Notes: generated by a model not told the origin, from the sequence alone. 64,000 bases of DNA from Flavobacterium sp. (GCA_027484725.1 JAIXSK010000017.1:1-64000), one strand, 5' to 3'; shown: positions 31,080 to 41,300, numbered from the stretch's first letter. Numbers and translations: made by a program.

Positions 31080-32243
31080 TTAAGGAGTAAATAAATCTGT
31101 GTAAGTGGTTTGATCCCCTAAACCTGTTTTGGTAACGGTCAATACTGATTTATATCCACTAGTTCCTGATAAATTATTATAAACTCCGTTGTAAATTTTG
31201 ATATCTCCATTAGGATATCTCAAAACCAAACGGTATTTCAAATCAAGTGGAGCCGAAGCTAAATCAGCATCAGAATTAACCCCAATCTTAATTCTGTATT
31301 CACCAGGAGTATAGGCATAAGAAGAGTTAGCAGTTGGAGTTGCTGTACCCTCAGAGGTAGTTCCGAGTTTAGAAGCAGAGAAGAAATATGATTTTGGCCA
31401 GTCAGTAACAGGACCAACATTAACTTCTCCATAAACATCACCTCTAACTCCGTTAGAACCAACAGACGCTATTGTAATTACTGGAGGAGTATCTGTGTAA
31501 TATTTAAATTGGATATCAGAACCAACTGATGTTACATCAATCCCGTGATTTGCTGAAATTGCAGAAACTTGGGCAGAAACAAAATTAGCAGCGGTTGTTT
31601 CTAAATCCGAACTAAAATTAATTGGATAAGTTGTGGTACCTATTTTTATATTTCCTGAACCTTGAGTTCCTCTAAGTGTGATGGTGGTTAACTTAACTCT
31701 CTCGACTTTAACTCTAAGTCTGTTGATGCTGGTTTTATTTTCCCAATCAATAGACAATTTTAAACGTTTGTCATTAGTTGAAGGAACTCCAGAATTTCCA
31801 GAAGCAATATTAACGGTATTAGATGTAAGTAGAAAATGTTTACCTGGAACTGTTTTCTTAAGTGCAATAGCAGTTAGTTTTAAATCAAATGCCAAATCAA
31901 ATGTACCTCCTCCGCCAGGGACAGTAATTTTCTCAGTAGCAGAGGTCTCTCCAGGTAAAATATCAACAGATGCATTTCGAATAGAACCACCCATACTGTA
32001 TGCCGTAGCTTGAACAGTAACAGTGTCAGTGACTAAAGCTCTAAATTCTGCAGGAATAGTCGCAGTAAAATTAATTTCTTGCCCAGGTAATGCAAACTCT
32101 GCATCGGTTGAGATTGTTCCATTAATCGTTTCAATGCTTTGATTCCCTACCGGTGAACCTGAAAATTTATCATCGTCGTTATCGCACGAAATAAGTAGAA
32201 CACCAATACAAGTGAAAATTAATATGTTTAAAAAGTTTTTCAT
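31080..32243 (-). CDS. Surface lipoprotein of the SusCD locus, unknown ligand
   Basis: A 387-residue lipoprotein with lipidated C20 (VLLISC) followed by an acidic DNDDDKF linker, the type that sends lipoproteins to the surface in Bacteroidota. The N-terminal half looks like an Ig/cadherin-like beta domain. At about residues 195-245 there is a distinct module (GSGNIKIGTTTYPINF, then ISANHGIDVTSVGSDIQFKY) that looks inserted. The C-terminal part has beta strands ending in TKTGLGDQTTYTDLF. By position it would be a SusE/SusF-type accessory binding protein, but I do not recognise the family. Confidence 0.8.
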   Translation of the reverse strand: MKNFLNILIFTCIGVLLISCDNDDDKFSGSPVGNQSIETINGTISTDAEFALPGQEINFTATIPAEFRALVTDTVTVQATAYSMGGSIRNASVDILPGETSATEKITVPGGGGTFDLAFDLKLTAIALKKTVPGKHFLLTSNTVNIASGNSGVPSTNDKRLKLSIDWENKTSINRLRVKVERVKLTTITLRGTQGSGNIKIGTTTYPINFSSDLETTAANFVSAQVSAISANHGIDVTSVGSDIQFKYYTDTPPVITIASVGSNGVRGDVYGEVNVGPVTDWPKSYFFSASKLGTTSEGTATPTANSSYAYTPGEYRIKIGVNSDADLASAPLDLKYRLVLRYPNGDIKIYNGVYNNLSGTSGYKSVLTVTKTGLGDQTTYTDLFTP

Positions 32244-32279
32244 AATTAGAAGTTTAAAATAAAACTAGTGAAATAAAGC

Positions 32280-32828
32280 TTACAGACCTAACTGATAATT
32301 ATTAAACGTATCATTCAAAATATTGATGTTTGCGTCTGTAGCCAAGGTAGTCACAAATCTAAAAGCTTGTTTCATACCTGGCTGAGTTTTAACTGTGGAA
32401 GACAAATTGTTATAATTAGTTACTTTACCATCAAAGCCATAAGCCTCACCAAAGAATACATAATAATCACCAACTTCAAGACTAGTGACAGGGATTCCAA
32501 TGGCATCAGCAATCATCTGAGGTGTAATTTTAAGCTCTGTCGGGAACGAAGTAACTGTTAATAATTCAACATAGTTACCTGTAATCACAGAATTGGGATT
32601 TCTTCTTCGAACCTTCAAAACATACTTTTCAACATTATTAGCAGGAGTTGATAAAAAACCACCAAAATATGTTTCGTCAATGTGTTCTGAAGCTAACATT
32701 TTATTAGTTATGTCTAATCGAACATATTGACCTCCTACATCAATAGGTCTAGGATCTAAACTGTCTTGTTTATCACATGAAGCAAAGCTTAAGCCTGCTA
32801 ACAATAATAAGGAAATTATCTTTTTCAT
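32280..32828 (-). CDS. Small lipoprotein of the SusCD locus
   Basis: A 182-residue protein with a lipoprotein signal (MKKIISLLLLAGLSFASC, C18) and a DKQDSLDPRP linker. The remainder is an all-beta-like domain without recognisable motifs (YVRLDITNK, KYVLKVRRRNPNS, YYVFFGEAYGFDGKVTNY). It lies 21 bases after the susD-like gene and 36 bases before the next lipoprotein gene, all on one transcript. A role as an accessory binding protein is inferred from position. Confidence 0.8.
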   Translation of the reverse strand: MKKIISLLLLAGLSFASCDKQDSLDPRPIDVGGQYVRLDITNKMLASEHIDETYFGGFLSTPANNVEKYVLKVRRRNPNSVITGNYVELLTVTSFPTELKITPQMIADAIGIPVTSLEVGDYYVFFGEAYGFDGKVTNYNNLSSTVKTQPGMKQAFRFVTTLATDANINILNDTFNNYQLGL

Positions 32829-32849
32829 ATCTTATAGTATTGTTTTAAA

Positions 32850-34592
32850 TTATTGAAGGTCAAGACCTGCTTTATCCCAAAAAACCTTTGTAGTGCGAAT
32901 ATTAACTGGTGCGTTAGGATTATTGTTAACACTCTCACCGGAATAAAGTGCTCTATAATAATAAGCTCCCGAAGAAACTTCAAGTGTTGGCTGCATATTA
33001 CTTGGATAACCAGTTCTTCTGTAGTTATTATATGGCTCTATACCATTACCCCAAGAAGCAAGATAATATTCTTTAACAACCATTTCAAGTTTCTTAGTTG
33101 AGGAGAGACCATCATAAAAATCACTAATAAAATCCAAATAATTTGTTTTTTCTATTGAAATTGTATTAGCTAATGATGAACTAATCACAGGATAAGTACC
33201 TATTGGCTGAATAGTTCTATCAATTGATTGTGTTATAGCAGTAATCATTTCAGACTTAGCATCACCAGATATACCCATAGTAAGGATAGCTTCAGCTTTT
33301 AGAAAATGTACATAAGAAGACATAAGAATAGGCATAATTCCTTGACCAAGAGCACCTTTATCCCCTCCTGTTTGAACTGAACCGGCAGTGCCATATGCTC
33401 CGCCACAAGGGTAAAGCCCCCCTACGGTACGGTTTTCTGAATCAGGTGGAATACCAGAATTATCCCCATGATCCCTACCCCAAAATCCGTTTGAAGTAAT
33501 TGCAGTCTGACCTACCCAATTTGAAGTTGAATAAGGAGTGCGAATTGTCTCAACATAAAATGAATTATATTTAGCATCGTCATAATGACTTGGACGACTT
33601 CGCCCTGGCAAAGTAAAAGTATCAGCTGCACCCGGATTCTCATCTTGCTTGTAGAAGTAAAAATTAGTTCTTGGATCTACAAGATTTGTCTGACTATCAA
33701 CAACTCCATTAGGCCCCATAGCAATGTTTTTTTCTGTACTCATAGCCCACATGAAATAGTTAGATATATAAGCACCTCCACCAAGTTCATACTGATCATT
33801 ATACATTGGGTGTCTAGAATTTGGTGTAAATCTTGAAGTTCCATATTTAAAAGCAAAATCTTCAGAAGTTTCATCAATATAATTTGCACCATTGATAATA
33901 TCTTCCACTTTTTGTTTTAGCTGAGCATCAGTTAAACCTAATTCACTACTAGCTTGTCTGGCAGTAATATACATCTTAAGCCTCAAGGTATTTGCTAATC
34001 TAATCCAATCAGCTTGAGAAGAATAGTACAAATCTTGTGGATTAACAGAATTCGCTCTTTGAAGAAGTTCAACAGCTTCATCAAGTACCGTGAAAGCGGC
34101 GTTATAAACATCCTCTCCTTTATCAAATTTTGGATTAAGAAATTCAGCACCTTTTAAAGCTTGAGAATATGGTATATCTCCATACATATCAACCATAGTA
34201 ACCATAACATATGCTTTAATAACTTTAGCAGCACCTAAAGCATAGTATTGCTTATTTTCAATAGACTTATCCTCCATCAAATTGACGGCATTCATCAAAC
34301 GATAACCAGTATTCCAATTATTGTTGAAGCTGGCCGGTTCAAATGAATTATCATATGTATTTCCACCAGTCATAGCCATTTGGCGAGTAACTCTTTGTGT
34401 GAAAGAGTTAGCAGAATCAACAAAATCTGCAAGTTGTAATTGAACATAGTTAAAGGCATAGACAGGATCTGACATGCTAGAATCAACACCACTTGGATTG
34501 TCTGTTTGGTTTAAATCAACCGTTTCACAACCAACAAAGAAAAATGCGGTAGTGAAGAAAAATATTTTAATTATTTGACTTTTAATTTTCAT
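32850..34592 (-). CDS. SusD/RagB-like nutrient-binding lipoprotein
   Basis: The protein has 580 residues. Lipidated C22 (FFFVGC) is followed by ETVDLNQTDNPSGVD. Helical repeats characteristic of SusD proteins are visible (AAKVIKAYVMVTMVDMYGDIPYSQAL, a TPR-like stretch; WIRLANTLRLKMYITAR). The sequence is closest in style to the SusD-like group 2 family that often pairs with small-ligand or peptide transporters. It would form the lid on the SusC channel encoded 4 bases upstream. Confidence 0.93.
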   Translation of the reverse strand: MKIKSQIIKIFFFTTAFFFVGCETVDLNQTDNPSGVDSSMSDPVYAFNYVQLQLADFVDSANSFTQRVTRQMAMTGGNTYDNSFEPASFNNNWNTGYRLMNAVNLMEDKSIENKQYYALGAAKVIKAYVMVTMVDMYGDIPYSQALKGAEFLNPKFDKGEDVYNAAFTVLDEAVELLQRANSVNPQDLYYSSQADWIRLANTLRLKMYITARQASSELGLTDAQLKQKVEDIINGANYIDETSEDFAFKYGTSRFTPNSRHPMYNDQYELGGGAYISNYFMWAMSTEKNIAMGPNGVVDSQTNLVDPRTNFYFYKQDENPGAADTFTLPGRSRPSHYDDAKYNSFYVETIRTPYSTSNWVGQTAITSNGFWGRDHGDNSGIPPDSENRTVGGLYPCGGAYGTAGSVQTGGDKGALGQGIMPILMSSYVHFLKAEAILTMGISGDAKSEMITAITQSIDRTIQPIGTYPVISSSLANTISIEKTNYLDFISDFYDGLSSTKKLEMVVKEYYLASWGNGIEPYNNYRRTGYPSNMQPTLEVSSGAYYYRALYSGESVNNNPNAPVNIRTTKVFWDKAGLDLQ

Positions 34593-34596
34593 CTTC

Positions 34597-37500
34597 TTAG
34601 AAACTTAGATTAATGTTAAACCCATAACGTTTGGCCGTTGGACCAGTTAAATAGTCAAAACCTTGACCATTACCAACACCTAAGCTCATTACTTCAGGAT
34701 CAAAGTTTAAGTGCTTAGGGAAATTAAATGCTTTAAACCATAAGTTTTGACCAACTACAGATATTGATGCACGACCAAAAGGTGTTCTCTCTAAAATTTT
34801 CTTAGGTAATGAATAAGAGAGGGAAACCTCACGAAGTCTTAAATTAGTTGCATCATAAATAGCTTGCTCATTGATAAAGAAACCTGAGTTATTAAATCCA
34901 TATTGTGTGTAACCAATTTGAATAGTATTTATTGCCCCACTAAGATTGACACCTGGCAACACAACTGTCCCTGAACGATCAAAATTAGTGTCTTCTGTCA
35001 ATCCTCTAGACAATAATGATGCGGCAGTAGTTGAATAAATATCACCGCCTTTTTGATATTCAAATTGGAAACCTAAAGTAAGCCCTTTGAATGAAATCTC
35101 GCTACTAACTGTAGAGCGCCAATCAGGATTAGGATCTCCAATTTCTTTAAGTTTTTGGTTTTCAACTAAATAATTTCCGTCATTCCCAACAATATAGTTA
35201 CCATTTCCATCACGCTTAATTGAACTACCCAAAATAACCCCATATGGTCTACCCGGCACAGCAAAATTACCCAAGTTTGTAAATCCAGCAATAGCAATAC
35301 TTTTAATTGAAGCTATTCCCAAACTTTCAACATAGTTTCTATTCTTAGAGAACTGAATAGAAACATCCCAAGAAAGACCATCATCTTTTACAGGTTTTAA
35401 CAAACCTAAATTGAGACCAAGTTCAATACCCTTATTGCTTACTTCGGCAATATTGTCAGCAGTAACATCATATCCTGTAGCAGGATCTAGAGGTCGATCT
35501 ATAATTAGATCTTTTGAGCGCTTATCATACAAAGACAAATCTACACCAAATCTATTACTAAAAAATTTACCTTCTAGACCAAACTCCAATTCTCGATGTA
35601 ACTCAGGTTTGAGGTTAGGATTTCCTAACTCATTACTTGGGGCTATTGTATTAATTACAGTACCGTCTTCTTTCAAGAAAGCTTTTGAACGTAGTTGAAG
35701 ACCGATCCTTGTTTTGTAGGCATCAGGGAAACCAGCTGATGAACCATAACCCACACGCATTTTCATATAATTGATGTACTTATTTCCTTTCAATCCAGAA
35801 AACGCATCAGTTGGAACAAATGACAATGAAGCTGACGGGTATAACAATGAACGATTAGCCGGAAGAAGTGAAGAATACCAGTCATTTCTGGCTTGAATGT
35901 TTAAGAATAAATATTTTTTAAACCCTAAGGTAGTACTTGCATACAAGCCAATAATATTGGTTGATTGTCTTTGTGAATACCCATCGTGATTTTCAAAATA
36001 CTGGTGTTCTAATAACCCGTAAATAGATTGTACTGTACTTTCTAAATAATTGTACGTAAAACCTTCCATACGCGGGTTAAAACCTAAAGTCCCATCCAGA
36101 TTCCAATTCTCAGCTTTATCAATTTTGGCATCAAAATTATAACTAATGGTATGGTCATGAACAAAATTTTCAGTAATAGTGGTTCTCAAATAACCTTCAT
36201 CGTAAAATGGTTGACCATTCCCTCTGTTTACGTGGTATTTTTTGGTTTGTGTATAATTGTCAATTGCAAATCTGTATGACAAATTAGACCATGAGTTGAT
36301 TTGGTACATGGTAGAGAAATTACCATAAAAACGTCTAACACTCTCGTCGTCACTGGTATTTTTTAATGTCCAACGTGGATTAGGAATATCTCTCGTTGGT
36401 CTGTAGTAAACTGACGAGTGATCTAGTGGATTTTCATATGGCAAACCAAATAAATCAATATTTCTAGGAGTGTACAAAATATTAGAGAACACAGACGGAG
36501 CTAGAGCATTAGATCCAAAACCAGCAGCCGTAGGAGGTGCGTTTTTATCAGTCTTCACATAATTTACACTAGCGCTGAAAGTAAAACCATTATTTAATTT
36601 AGTTTGACCACCCACACTAAGGGTTAACCTTTTGTATCCATTATTTTCAATAAAACCTTGATCATCCGTATGTCCAATACCTACATTGTATGAAGTATTT
36701 TCTGACCTACCTCCAACATTTAATGAGGTTGTTGTTACTACACCTGTTCTAAAAAATGGCTTTACGTTATTATATGCTTTATAAGGAACATTTATTGCTT
36801 TTTCCTCCGGCGTTCCAGGATTGGTAAAGAATTGAGGAAAAACATTTGAACCATAAAACGCATATGGATGTATTACTGTTCCATCAGCATTAATTCCCTG
36901 TGTACCTCTTGTTCCAAAAGCCGGACCCCAGTTAGAGAATGCCGTTTGAAAAGTATTGTCAAACCCATTACCATATCTGTTTTGATAATCAGGCAATGAA
37001 GCGATTTCTGTCATATACATTGACTGAGCAAAATTCACCTGCATCTTGTTGTTTATATCCTTAGTATTTCCTGATTTAGTAGTTACTAAAACCACACCAT
37101 TTCTACCCGCTGAACCATATAGGGTGGTTGCACTTAAACCCTTCAAAATACTGATGCTCTCAATATTATTAGGATCTAAATCAAGAAAACGACTTGAAGC
37201 ATTGGTTGCTCCTTCAAGAAAATTTCCGTCACTATTGGTATCGGCATTAAAAGGAATACCATCTACCACAAATAATGGTTGGTTACTACCTGTAATTGAA
37301 GAGTAACCACGAATAATGATATTTGTTCCTGAACCAGATAATCCACTGGTCTGTTGGATATTTACACCGGGGGCTTTTCCGGTAAGTGCGCGTGCCACAT
37401 CGGTAGAAGGTTTTGAAGCAAATTCTTCAGCTTTGATTGTTGTCACCGCATATCCAAGAGCTTTTTTCTCTTTTTTGATACCTTGACTGGTCACAACTAC

Positions 37501-37812
37501 TTCATTCAATTTTTCACCTTCACCAGATTTCATTTTAATGTTGACCACACTAGAAGCACCCACTGTGACAGGTGTATCGGTGTAACCTATAAATGAAACC
37601 ACCAAAACATCTCCGGTTTTGGCTTTGATAGCAAATTTACCATCAATGTCTGTTTGCACACCATTTTTAGTGCCTTTTACCATTACATTGGCACCAGGAA
37701 GAGGCCCCTGATCGTCAGAAACAACCCCTGTTACAGTTTTCTCCTGTGCCAGAGCCAACTGCATTGTAAACACTACAAGTAGCGTAAAAATCCATTTGAA
37801 CTTCGATCTCAT
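34597..37812 (-). CDS. SusC/RagA TonB-linked outer-membrane transporter
   Basis: The protein is 1071 residues. A signal peptide (ending QLALAQ) precedes a carboxypeptidase-like beta domain at about residues 25-100 (KTVTGVVSDDQGPLPGANVMVKGTKNG). A TonB-box-like LNEVVVTSQG and the plug follow (VARALTGKAPGVNI, IIRGYSSITG, QPLFVVDGIPF, LYGSAGRNGVVLVTTK). A 22-strand barrel ends in KRYGFNINLSF. It imports its ligand with TonB energy together with the SusD-like lid. No glycosidase, peptidase or regulator is next to it, so the ligand is open. Confidence 0.96.
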   Translation of the reverse strand: MRSKFKWIFTLLVVFTMQLALAQEKTVTGVVSDDQGPLPGANVMVKGTKNGVQTDIDGKFAIKAKTGDVLVVSFIGYTDTPVTVGASSVVNIKMKSGEGEKLNEVVVTSQGIKKEKKALGYAVTTIKAEEFASKPSTDVARALTGKAPGVNIQQTSGLSGSGTNIIIRGYSSITGSNQPLFVVDGIPFNADTNSDGNFLEGATNASSRFLDLDPNNIESISILKGLSATTLYGSAGRNGVVLVTTKSGNTKDINNKMQVNFAQSMYMTEIASLPDYQNRYGNGFDNTFQTAFSNWGPAFGTRGTQGINADGTVIHPYAFYGSNVFPQFFTNPGTPEEKAINVPYKAYNNVKPFFRTGVVTTTSLNVGGRSENTSYNVGIGHTDDQGFIENNGYKRLTLSVGGQTKLNNGFTFSASVNYVKTDKNAPPTAAGFGSNALAPSVFSNILYTPRNIDLFGLPYENPLDHSSVYYRPTRDIPNPRWTLKNTSDDESVRRFYGNFSTMYQINSWSNLSYRFAIDNYTQTKKYHVNRGNGQPFYDEGYLRTTITENFVHDHTISYNFDAKIDKAENWNLDGTLGFNPRMEGFTYNYLESTVQSIYGLLEHQYFENHDGYSQRQSTNIIGLYASTTLGFKKYLFLNIQARNDWYSSLLPANRSLLYPSASLSFVPTDAFSGLKGNKYINYMKMRVGYGSSAGFPDAYKTRIGLQLRSKAFLKEDGTVINTIAPSNELGNPNLKPELHRELEFGLEGKFFSNRFGVDLSLYDKRSKDLIIDRPLDPATGYDVTADNIAEVSNKGIELGLNLGLLKPVKDDGLSWDVSIQFSKNRNYVESLGIASIKSIAIAGFTNLGNFAVPGRPYGVILGSSIKRDGNGNYIVGNDGNYLVENQKLKEIGDPNPDWRSTVSSEISFKGLTLGFQFEYQKGGDIYSTTAASLLSRGLTEDTNFDRSGTVVLPGVNLSGAINTIQIGYTQYGFNNSGFFINEQAIYDATNLRLREVSLSYSLPKKILERTPFGRASISVVGQNLWFKAFNFPKHLNFDPEVMSLGVGNGQGFDYLTGPTAKRYGFNINLSF

Positions 37813-37868
37813 ATAAATTTCGTTTGAGTTAGATATCCCGCAAACTTCTTAATTAATTCTTAAATAAA

Positions 37869-37898
37869 CAAATATATATTCTTAATATCTTTTTGTAA
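37869..37898 (-). promoter_or_regulatory. Putative promoter of the SusCD operon
   Basis: TTA (37898-37896), 19 bases, then TATATTTG (37876-37869) on the minus strand match the consensus except for one base in the -33 element. The leader to the ATG would be about 50 bases. Confidence 0.5.
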
Positions 37899-38002
37899 CA
37901 GGTGTTAAAAAAACTTCAGAAATGTTTATATATTTAAAAACAACGTCATTAAACTCACAACAAACATCGTTTAATAGCCTTACTTTTTTATAAATTAGCA
38001 AA

Positions 38003-38611
38003 ATGCTTTTATCTAATTTCTCCACTTTTTCACTCGAAGCCGGAACCGATGAAGCCGGTCGCGGTTGTCTCGCCGGCCCGGTCACTGCGGCAGCCGTAAT
38101 TCTTCCGCATGATTTCAAACACCCGCTGCTCAACGATTCCAAACAACTCACCGAAAAACAGCGTTACCAACTCAGACCCATCATAGAATCTGAAGCCATT
38201 GCTTTTGCTTACACTCATTTGCATCCCGATATCATCGATGAGATCAACATACTCAACGCCTCCATCCAAGCCATGCAAGAATCTCTGCGCAAACTCCACC
38301 CAACACCATTATATATTATAGTAGACGGTAACCGATTCAAACCGGTCAACAACATTCCGCACAGTTGTATTGTCAAAGGCGATTCAAAATATCTGAGTAT
38401 CGCTGCGGCATCCGTTTTAGCCAAAACCTACCGCGATGATTTTATGGACGATATCCACCTAAAACATCCCGAATACAACTGGAAAAAAAACAAAGGATAC
38501 CCAACAGTAGAACACCGCGAGGCCATCAAAAAACACGGAACCACGCCGTATCACCGCCTATCGTTCAAATTATTGCCCGACCAACTCAGTCTTGATTTTG
38601 ACGCTCAATAG
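38003..38611 (+). CDS. rnhB: Ribonuclease HII
   Basis: At 202 residues this is RNase HII, which nicks RNA-DNA hybrids at embedded ribonucleotides. The metal-binding D16 and E17 are in [15 protein letters not shown], with further acidic residues in [12 protein letters not shown] and IIVDGNRF, and the typical KTYRDDFM and [14 protein letters not shown] stretches. It is divergent from the susC promoter region. Its last 26 bases overlap the end of the convergent lipB gene. Confidence 0.97.
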   Translation: MLLSNFSTFSLEAGTDEAGRGCLAGPVTAAAVILPHDFKHPLLNDSKQLTEKQRYQLRPIIESEAIAFAYTHLHPDIIDEINILNASIQAMQESLRKLHPTPLYIIVDGNRFKPVNNIPHSCIVKGDSKYLSIAAASVLAKTYRDDFMDDIHLKHPEYNWKKNKGYPTVEHREAIKKHGTTPYHRLSFKLLPDQLSLDFDAQ

Positions 38612-39335
38612 AAGCCGCATAACGCAATGGTTCTGACATTTCAACCCAATGCGCCTCAAAAAGTTCTGAAAAATGCTGTAGAATTTTGGTCTTCACTTCA
38701 CGTTCATCCACCTGCGAAACTCCAAGTTCAACATTGAGTGAAGTCACCGCTTTTCCGCGAATGCCACACGGAATAATGTTATCAAAATAACCCAAATCAG
38801 CATTCACGTTCAAAGCAAAACCGTGCATCGTCACCCAACGCGAAGCCCGAACGCCCATAGCGCAAATCTTGCGTGCAAACGGAGTTCCTACCCCCAGCCA
38901 AACCCCGGTTTCACCTTCACTCCTTCCCGACACGAGTCCGTAATCGGCCAAAGTCAAAATGATCGATTCCTCCAACAAACGCAAATATTTGTGAATATCG
39001 GTAAAAAAATTCTCCAAGTCCAAAATCGGATAACCTACAATCTGCCCCGGGCCATGATAGGTAATATCGCCACCGCGGTTTATTTTATAAAACTTAGCGC
39101 CTTTTTCCTCGAGCTGTTTCTCACTCAAAAGCATATTTGCCACATCTCCGCTCTTGCCCAAAGTATACACATGCGGATGCTCAACAAACAAAAAATAATT
39201 CGGCGTCACCAAGGTTGGGTCTTGTCGCTTTTGCAACTTAATATCCACAATTTGCCGGAACAATTGCTCCTGATAATCCCAAACCGCCTGGTAATCCTGA
39301 CGCCCTAAATCTTGTAGTTGAACCGTTTTATTCAT
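38586..39335 (-). CDS. lipB: Lipoyl(octanoyl) transferase
   Basis: I start at [11 protein letters not shown] (249 residues); the longer frame adds six weakly supported residues. LipB moves octanoyl groups from acyl carrier protein to lipoyl domains such as that of the E2 subunit encoded at 57932-59212. Visible are [18 protein letters not shown], the catalytic lysine K156 in [11 protein letters not shown] and the catalytic cysteine C190 in [15 protein letters not shown]. It is convergent with rnhB (26-bp overlap). A -7-like TATTTTTG lies just upstream without a clear -33. Confidence 0.96.
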   Translation of the reverse strand: MNKTVQLQDLGRQDYQAVWDYQEQLFRQIVDIKLQKRQDPTLVTPNYFLFVEHPHVYTLGKSGDVANMLLSEKQLEEKGAKFYKINRGGDITYHGPGQIVGYPILDLENFFTDIHKYLRLLEESIILTLADYGLVSGRSEGETGVWLGVGTPFARKICAMGVRASRWVTMHGFALNVNADLGYFDNIIPCGIRGKAVTSLNVELGVSQVDEREVKTKILQHFSELFEAHWVEMSEPLRYAASIERQNQD

Positions 39336-39410
39336 GCAGCAAAAATACAACATAATTGCCTTGCGCAGTTTGTTTTTTCAATCAGAAGCGAAACCTAAAT
39401 TTTCCAAAAC

Positions 39411-39479
39411 CATCCTACCGCCCGCTTTTCGGCTTTATCTCGCGCTGCCGCTTGAGGATATCGCCTGCAATCGGGGCTA
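39411..39479 (-). repeat. Intergenic repeat family B, copy 1
   Basis: On the minus strand it reads TTAGCCCCGATTGCAGGCGA, then ATCC, a short GC-rich variable part, AGATAAAGCCGAAAAGCGGG. It lies between the divergent lipB and lysS genes. Other copies: 43344-43484, 54701-54778 and 60703-60780, all plus. Confidence 0.65.
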
Positions 39480-39531
39480 ATCACCCACATTCAATTTCCA
39501 AAACCGGCTTTTGAATTATTGCCCGCGCACA

Positions 39532-39562
39532 TTGCAACTCTAAAACTTATCCAATATCTTTG
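39532..39562 (+). promoter_or_regulatory. Promoter of lysS
   Basis: TTG (39532-39534), 20 bases, then TATCTTTG (39555-39562) match the Bacteroidota consensus, 20 bases before the ATG. Confidence 0.65.
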
Positions 39563-39582
39563 CGCACTTAAAAATCGTCATT

Positions 39583-41289
39583 ATGGCATTATCAGAACAA
39601 GAAATACTCCGCCGCGAGGCGCTGGTTGAATTGCGCCAATTAGGAATTGAGCCTTATCCGGCTGCCGAATACACCACGACTGCTTATTCCAAAGACATTC
39701 TTGAAAACTTCTCCAAATACGAAGGCCAAGAAGTAGTTTTAGCCGGCAGACTCATGGGTAAGCGCATCATGGGCAAGGCCTCTTTTGCCGAACTCAAAGA
39801 TTCTGAAGGTCGTATTCAAGTGTATATTGCCCGTGATGAAATTGCGCACGACGATGAAAAAACCATGTACAATATAGTCTTCAAAAAACTGCTCGACATT
39901 GGCGATTTTATTGGCGTACGCGGAAAAGTGTTCAAAACCCAAGTAGGCGAAATATCCGTTCATGTGAGTGAGCTTACCTTTTTATCCAAAGCTTTGCGTC
40001 CGCTTCCGGTGGTCAAAACCGATGCCGACGGAAAAATATACGATGCCTTTGCCGATCCTGAGCAACGTTATCGCCGTCGTTATGTTGATTTAACTGTGAA
40101 TGATCACGTTAAAGAAACCTTTATCAAACGCACCAAATTGTTCAATGCCATGCGCGGCTTTTTCAATGAGCGCGGGTATTTAGAAGTTGAAACTCCGGTC
40201 TTGCAACCCATTCCGGGCGGAGCTGCGGCGCGTCCGTTTATCACGCACCACAACTCGTTGGATATTCCTTTGTATATGCGTATTGCCAATGAGTTGTATT
40301 TAAAAAGACTCATCGTGGGCGGATTCGAAGGCGTATATGAATTCTCGAAAAACTTCCGCAACGAAGGTATGGACAGAACGCACAATCCTGAATTTACCGC
40401 CATGGAAATCTACGTTTCGTACAAAGATTACCACTGGATGATGCAATTCACCGAACAATTGCTCGAACATTGCGCCATAGCCGTCAACGGAACCACCCAA
40501 GTTACTTTTGGTGCGCACACCGTTGATTTTAAAGCGCCCTATGCCCGCGTGACCATGACCGATGCCATCAAGCAATTTACCGGTTTTGATATTTCGGGCA
40601 AATCAGAAGCCGAGCTTTTTGCTGCTGCACAATCTATGGGTATTGAAGTCGATGCCACGATGGGCAAAGGCAAACTGATTGATGAAATTTTCGGCGCTCA
40701 ATGCGAAGGCCACTTCATCCAACCAACGTTTATTACCGATTATCCCAAAGAAATGTCGCCTTTGTGCAAATCACACCGCGACAATCCTGAACTCACCGAG
40801 CGGTTTGAACTTATGGTTTGCGGTAAAGAAATTGCCAATGCTTATTCTGAGCTCAACGACCCGATTGATCAACGCGAACGTTTTGAAGAGCAAATTCGCT
40901 TGGCCGAAAAAGGCGATGACGAAGCCAACGGACTCATTGACGAAGATTTCCTTAGAGCCCTTGAATATGGTATGCCGCCTACTTCGGGCTTAGGTATTGG
41001 AATGGATCGATTGATGATGTTCTTGACCAACAACAGCTCGATTCAAGAAGTGTTGTTCTTTCCGCAGATGCGCCCTGAGAAAAAAGCCAACGTTATTGAA
41101 CTCACCGACGATGAAAAACGCATTGTTGATTTGCTCAAAGCTAATCAAAATGCGATTTTTTTACATGTACTAAAAATCCAATCAGAACTCAGCGGCAAAA
41201 AATGGGACGCCGCCATGAAAAATCTCGCCAAACACGGCATGACCCATGTAAGTGTTGACGGTGACATCAAAACCGTTCATCTCAAATAA
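39583..41289 (+). CDS. lysS: Lysyl-tRNA synthetase, class II
   Basis: The 568-residue enzyme charges tRNA-Lys. An OB-fold anticodon-binding domain (about residues 55-150, with GRLMGKRIMGKASFAEL) precedes the class II core: motif 2 (FRNEGMDRTHNPEFTAMEIY) and motif 3 (GLGIGMDRLMMF). After the core's end at VLFFPQMRPEKK there is an extension of about 65 residues (ELTDDEKRIVDLLKAN and so on) that the roughly 500-residue enzymes of other phyla lack. It looks like a small helical domain; I recall it as usual in Flavobacteriia. The gene stands alone with its own promoter and terminator. Confidence 0.98.
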   Translation: MALSEQEILRREALVELRQLGIEPYPAAEYTTTAYSKDILENFSKYEGQEVVLAGRLMGKRIMGKASFAELKDSEGRIQVYIARDEIAHDDEKTMYNIVFKKLLDIGDFIGVRGKVFKTQVGEISVHVSELTFLSKALRPLPVVKTDADGKIYDAFADPEQRYRRRYVDLTVNDHVKETFIKRTKLFNAMRGFFNERGYLEVETPVLQPIPGGAAARPFITHHNSLDIPLYMRIANELYLKRLIVGGFEGVYEFSKNFRNEGMDRTHNPEFTAMEIYVSYKDYHWMMQFTEQLLEHCAIAVNGTTQVTFGAHTVDFKAPYARVTMTDAIKQFTGFDISGKSEAELFAAAQSMGIEVDATMGKGKLIDEIFGAQCEGHFIQPTFITDYPKEMSPLCKSHRDNPELTERFELMVCGKEIANAYSELNDPIDQRERFEEQIRLAEKGDDEANGLIDEDFLRALEYGMPPTSGLGIGMDRLMMFLTNNSSIQEVLFFPQMRPEKKANVIELTDDEKRIVDLLKANQNAIFLHVLKIQSELSGKKWDAAMKNLAKHGMTHVSVDGDIKTVHLK

Positions 41290-41300
41290 ATAACTTCATA

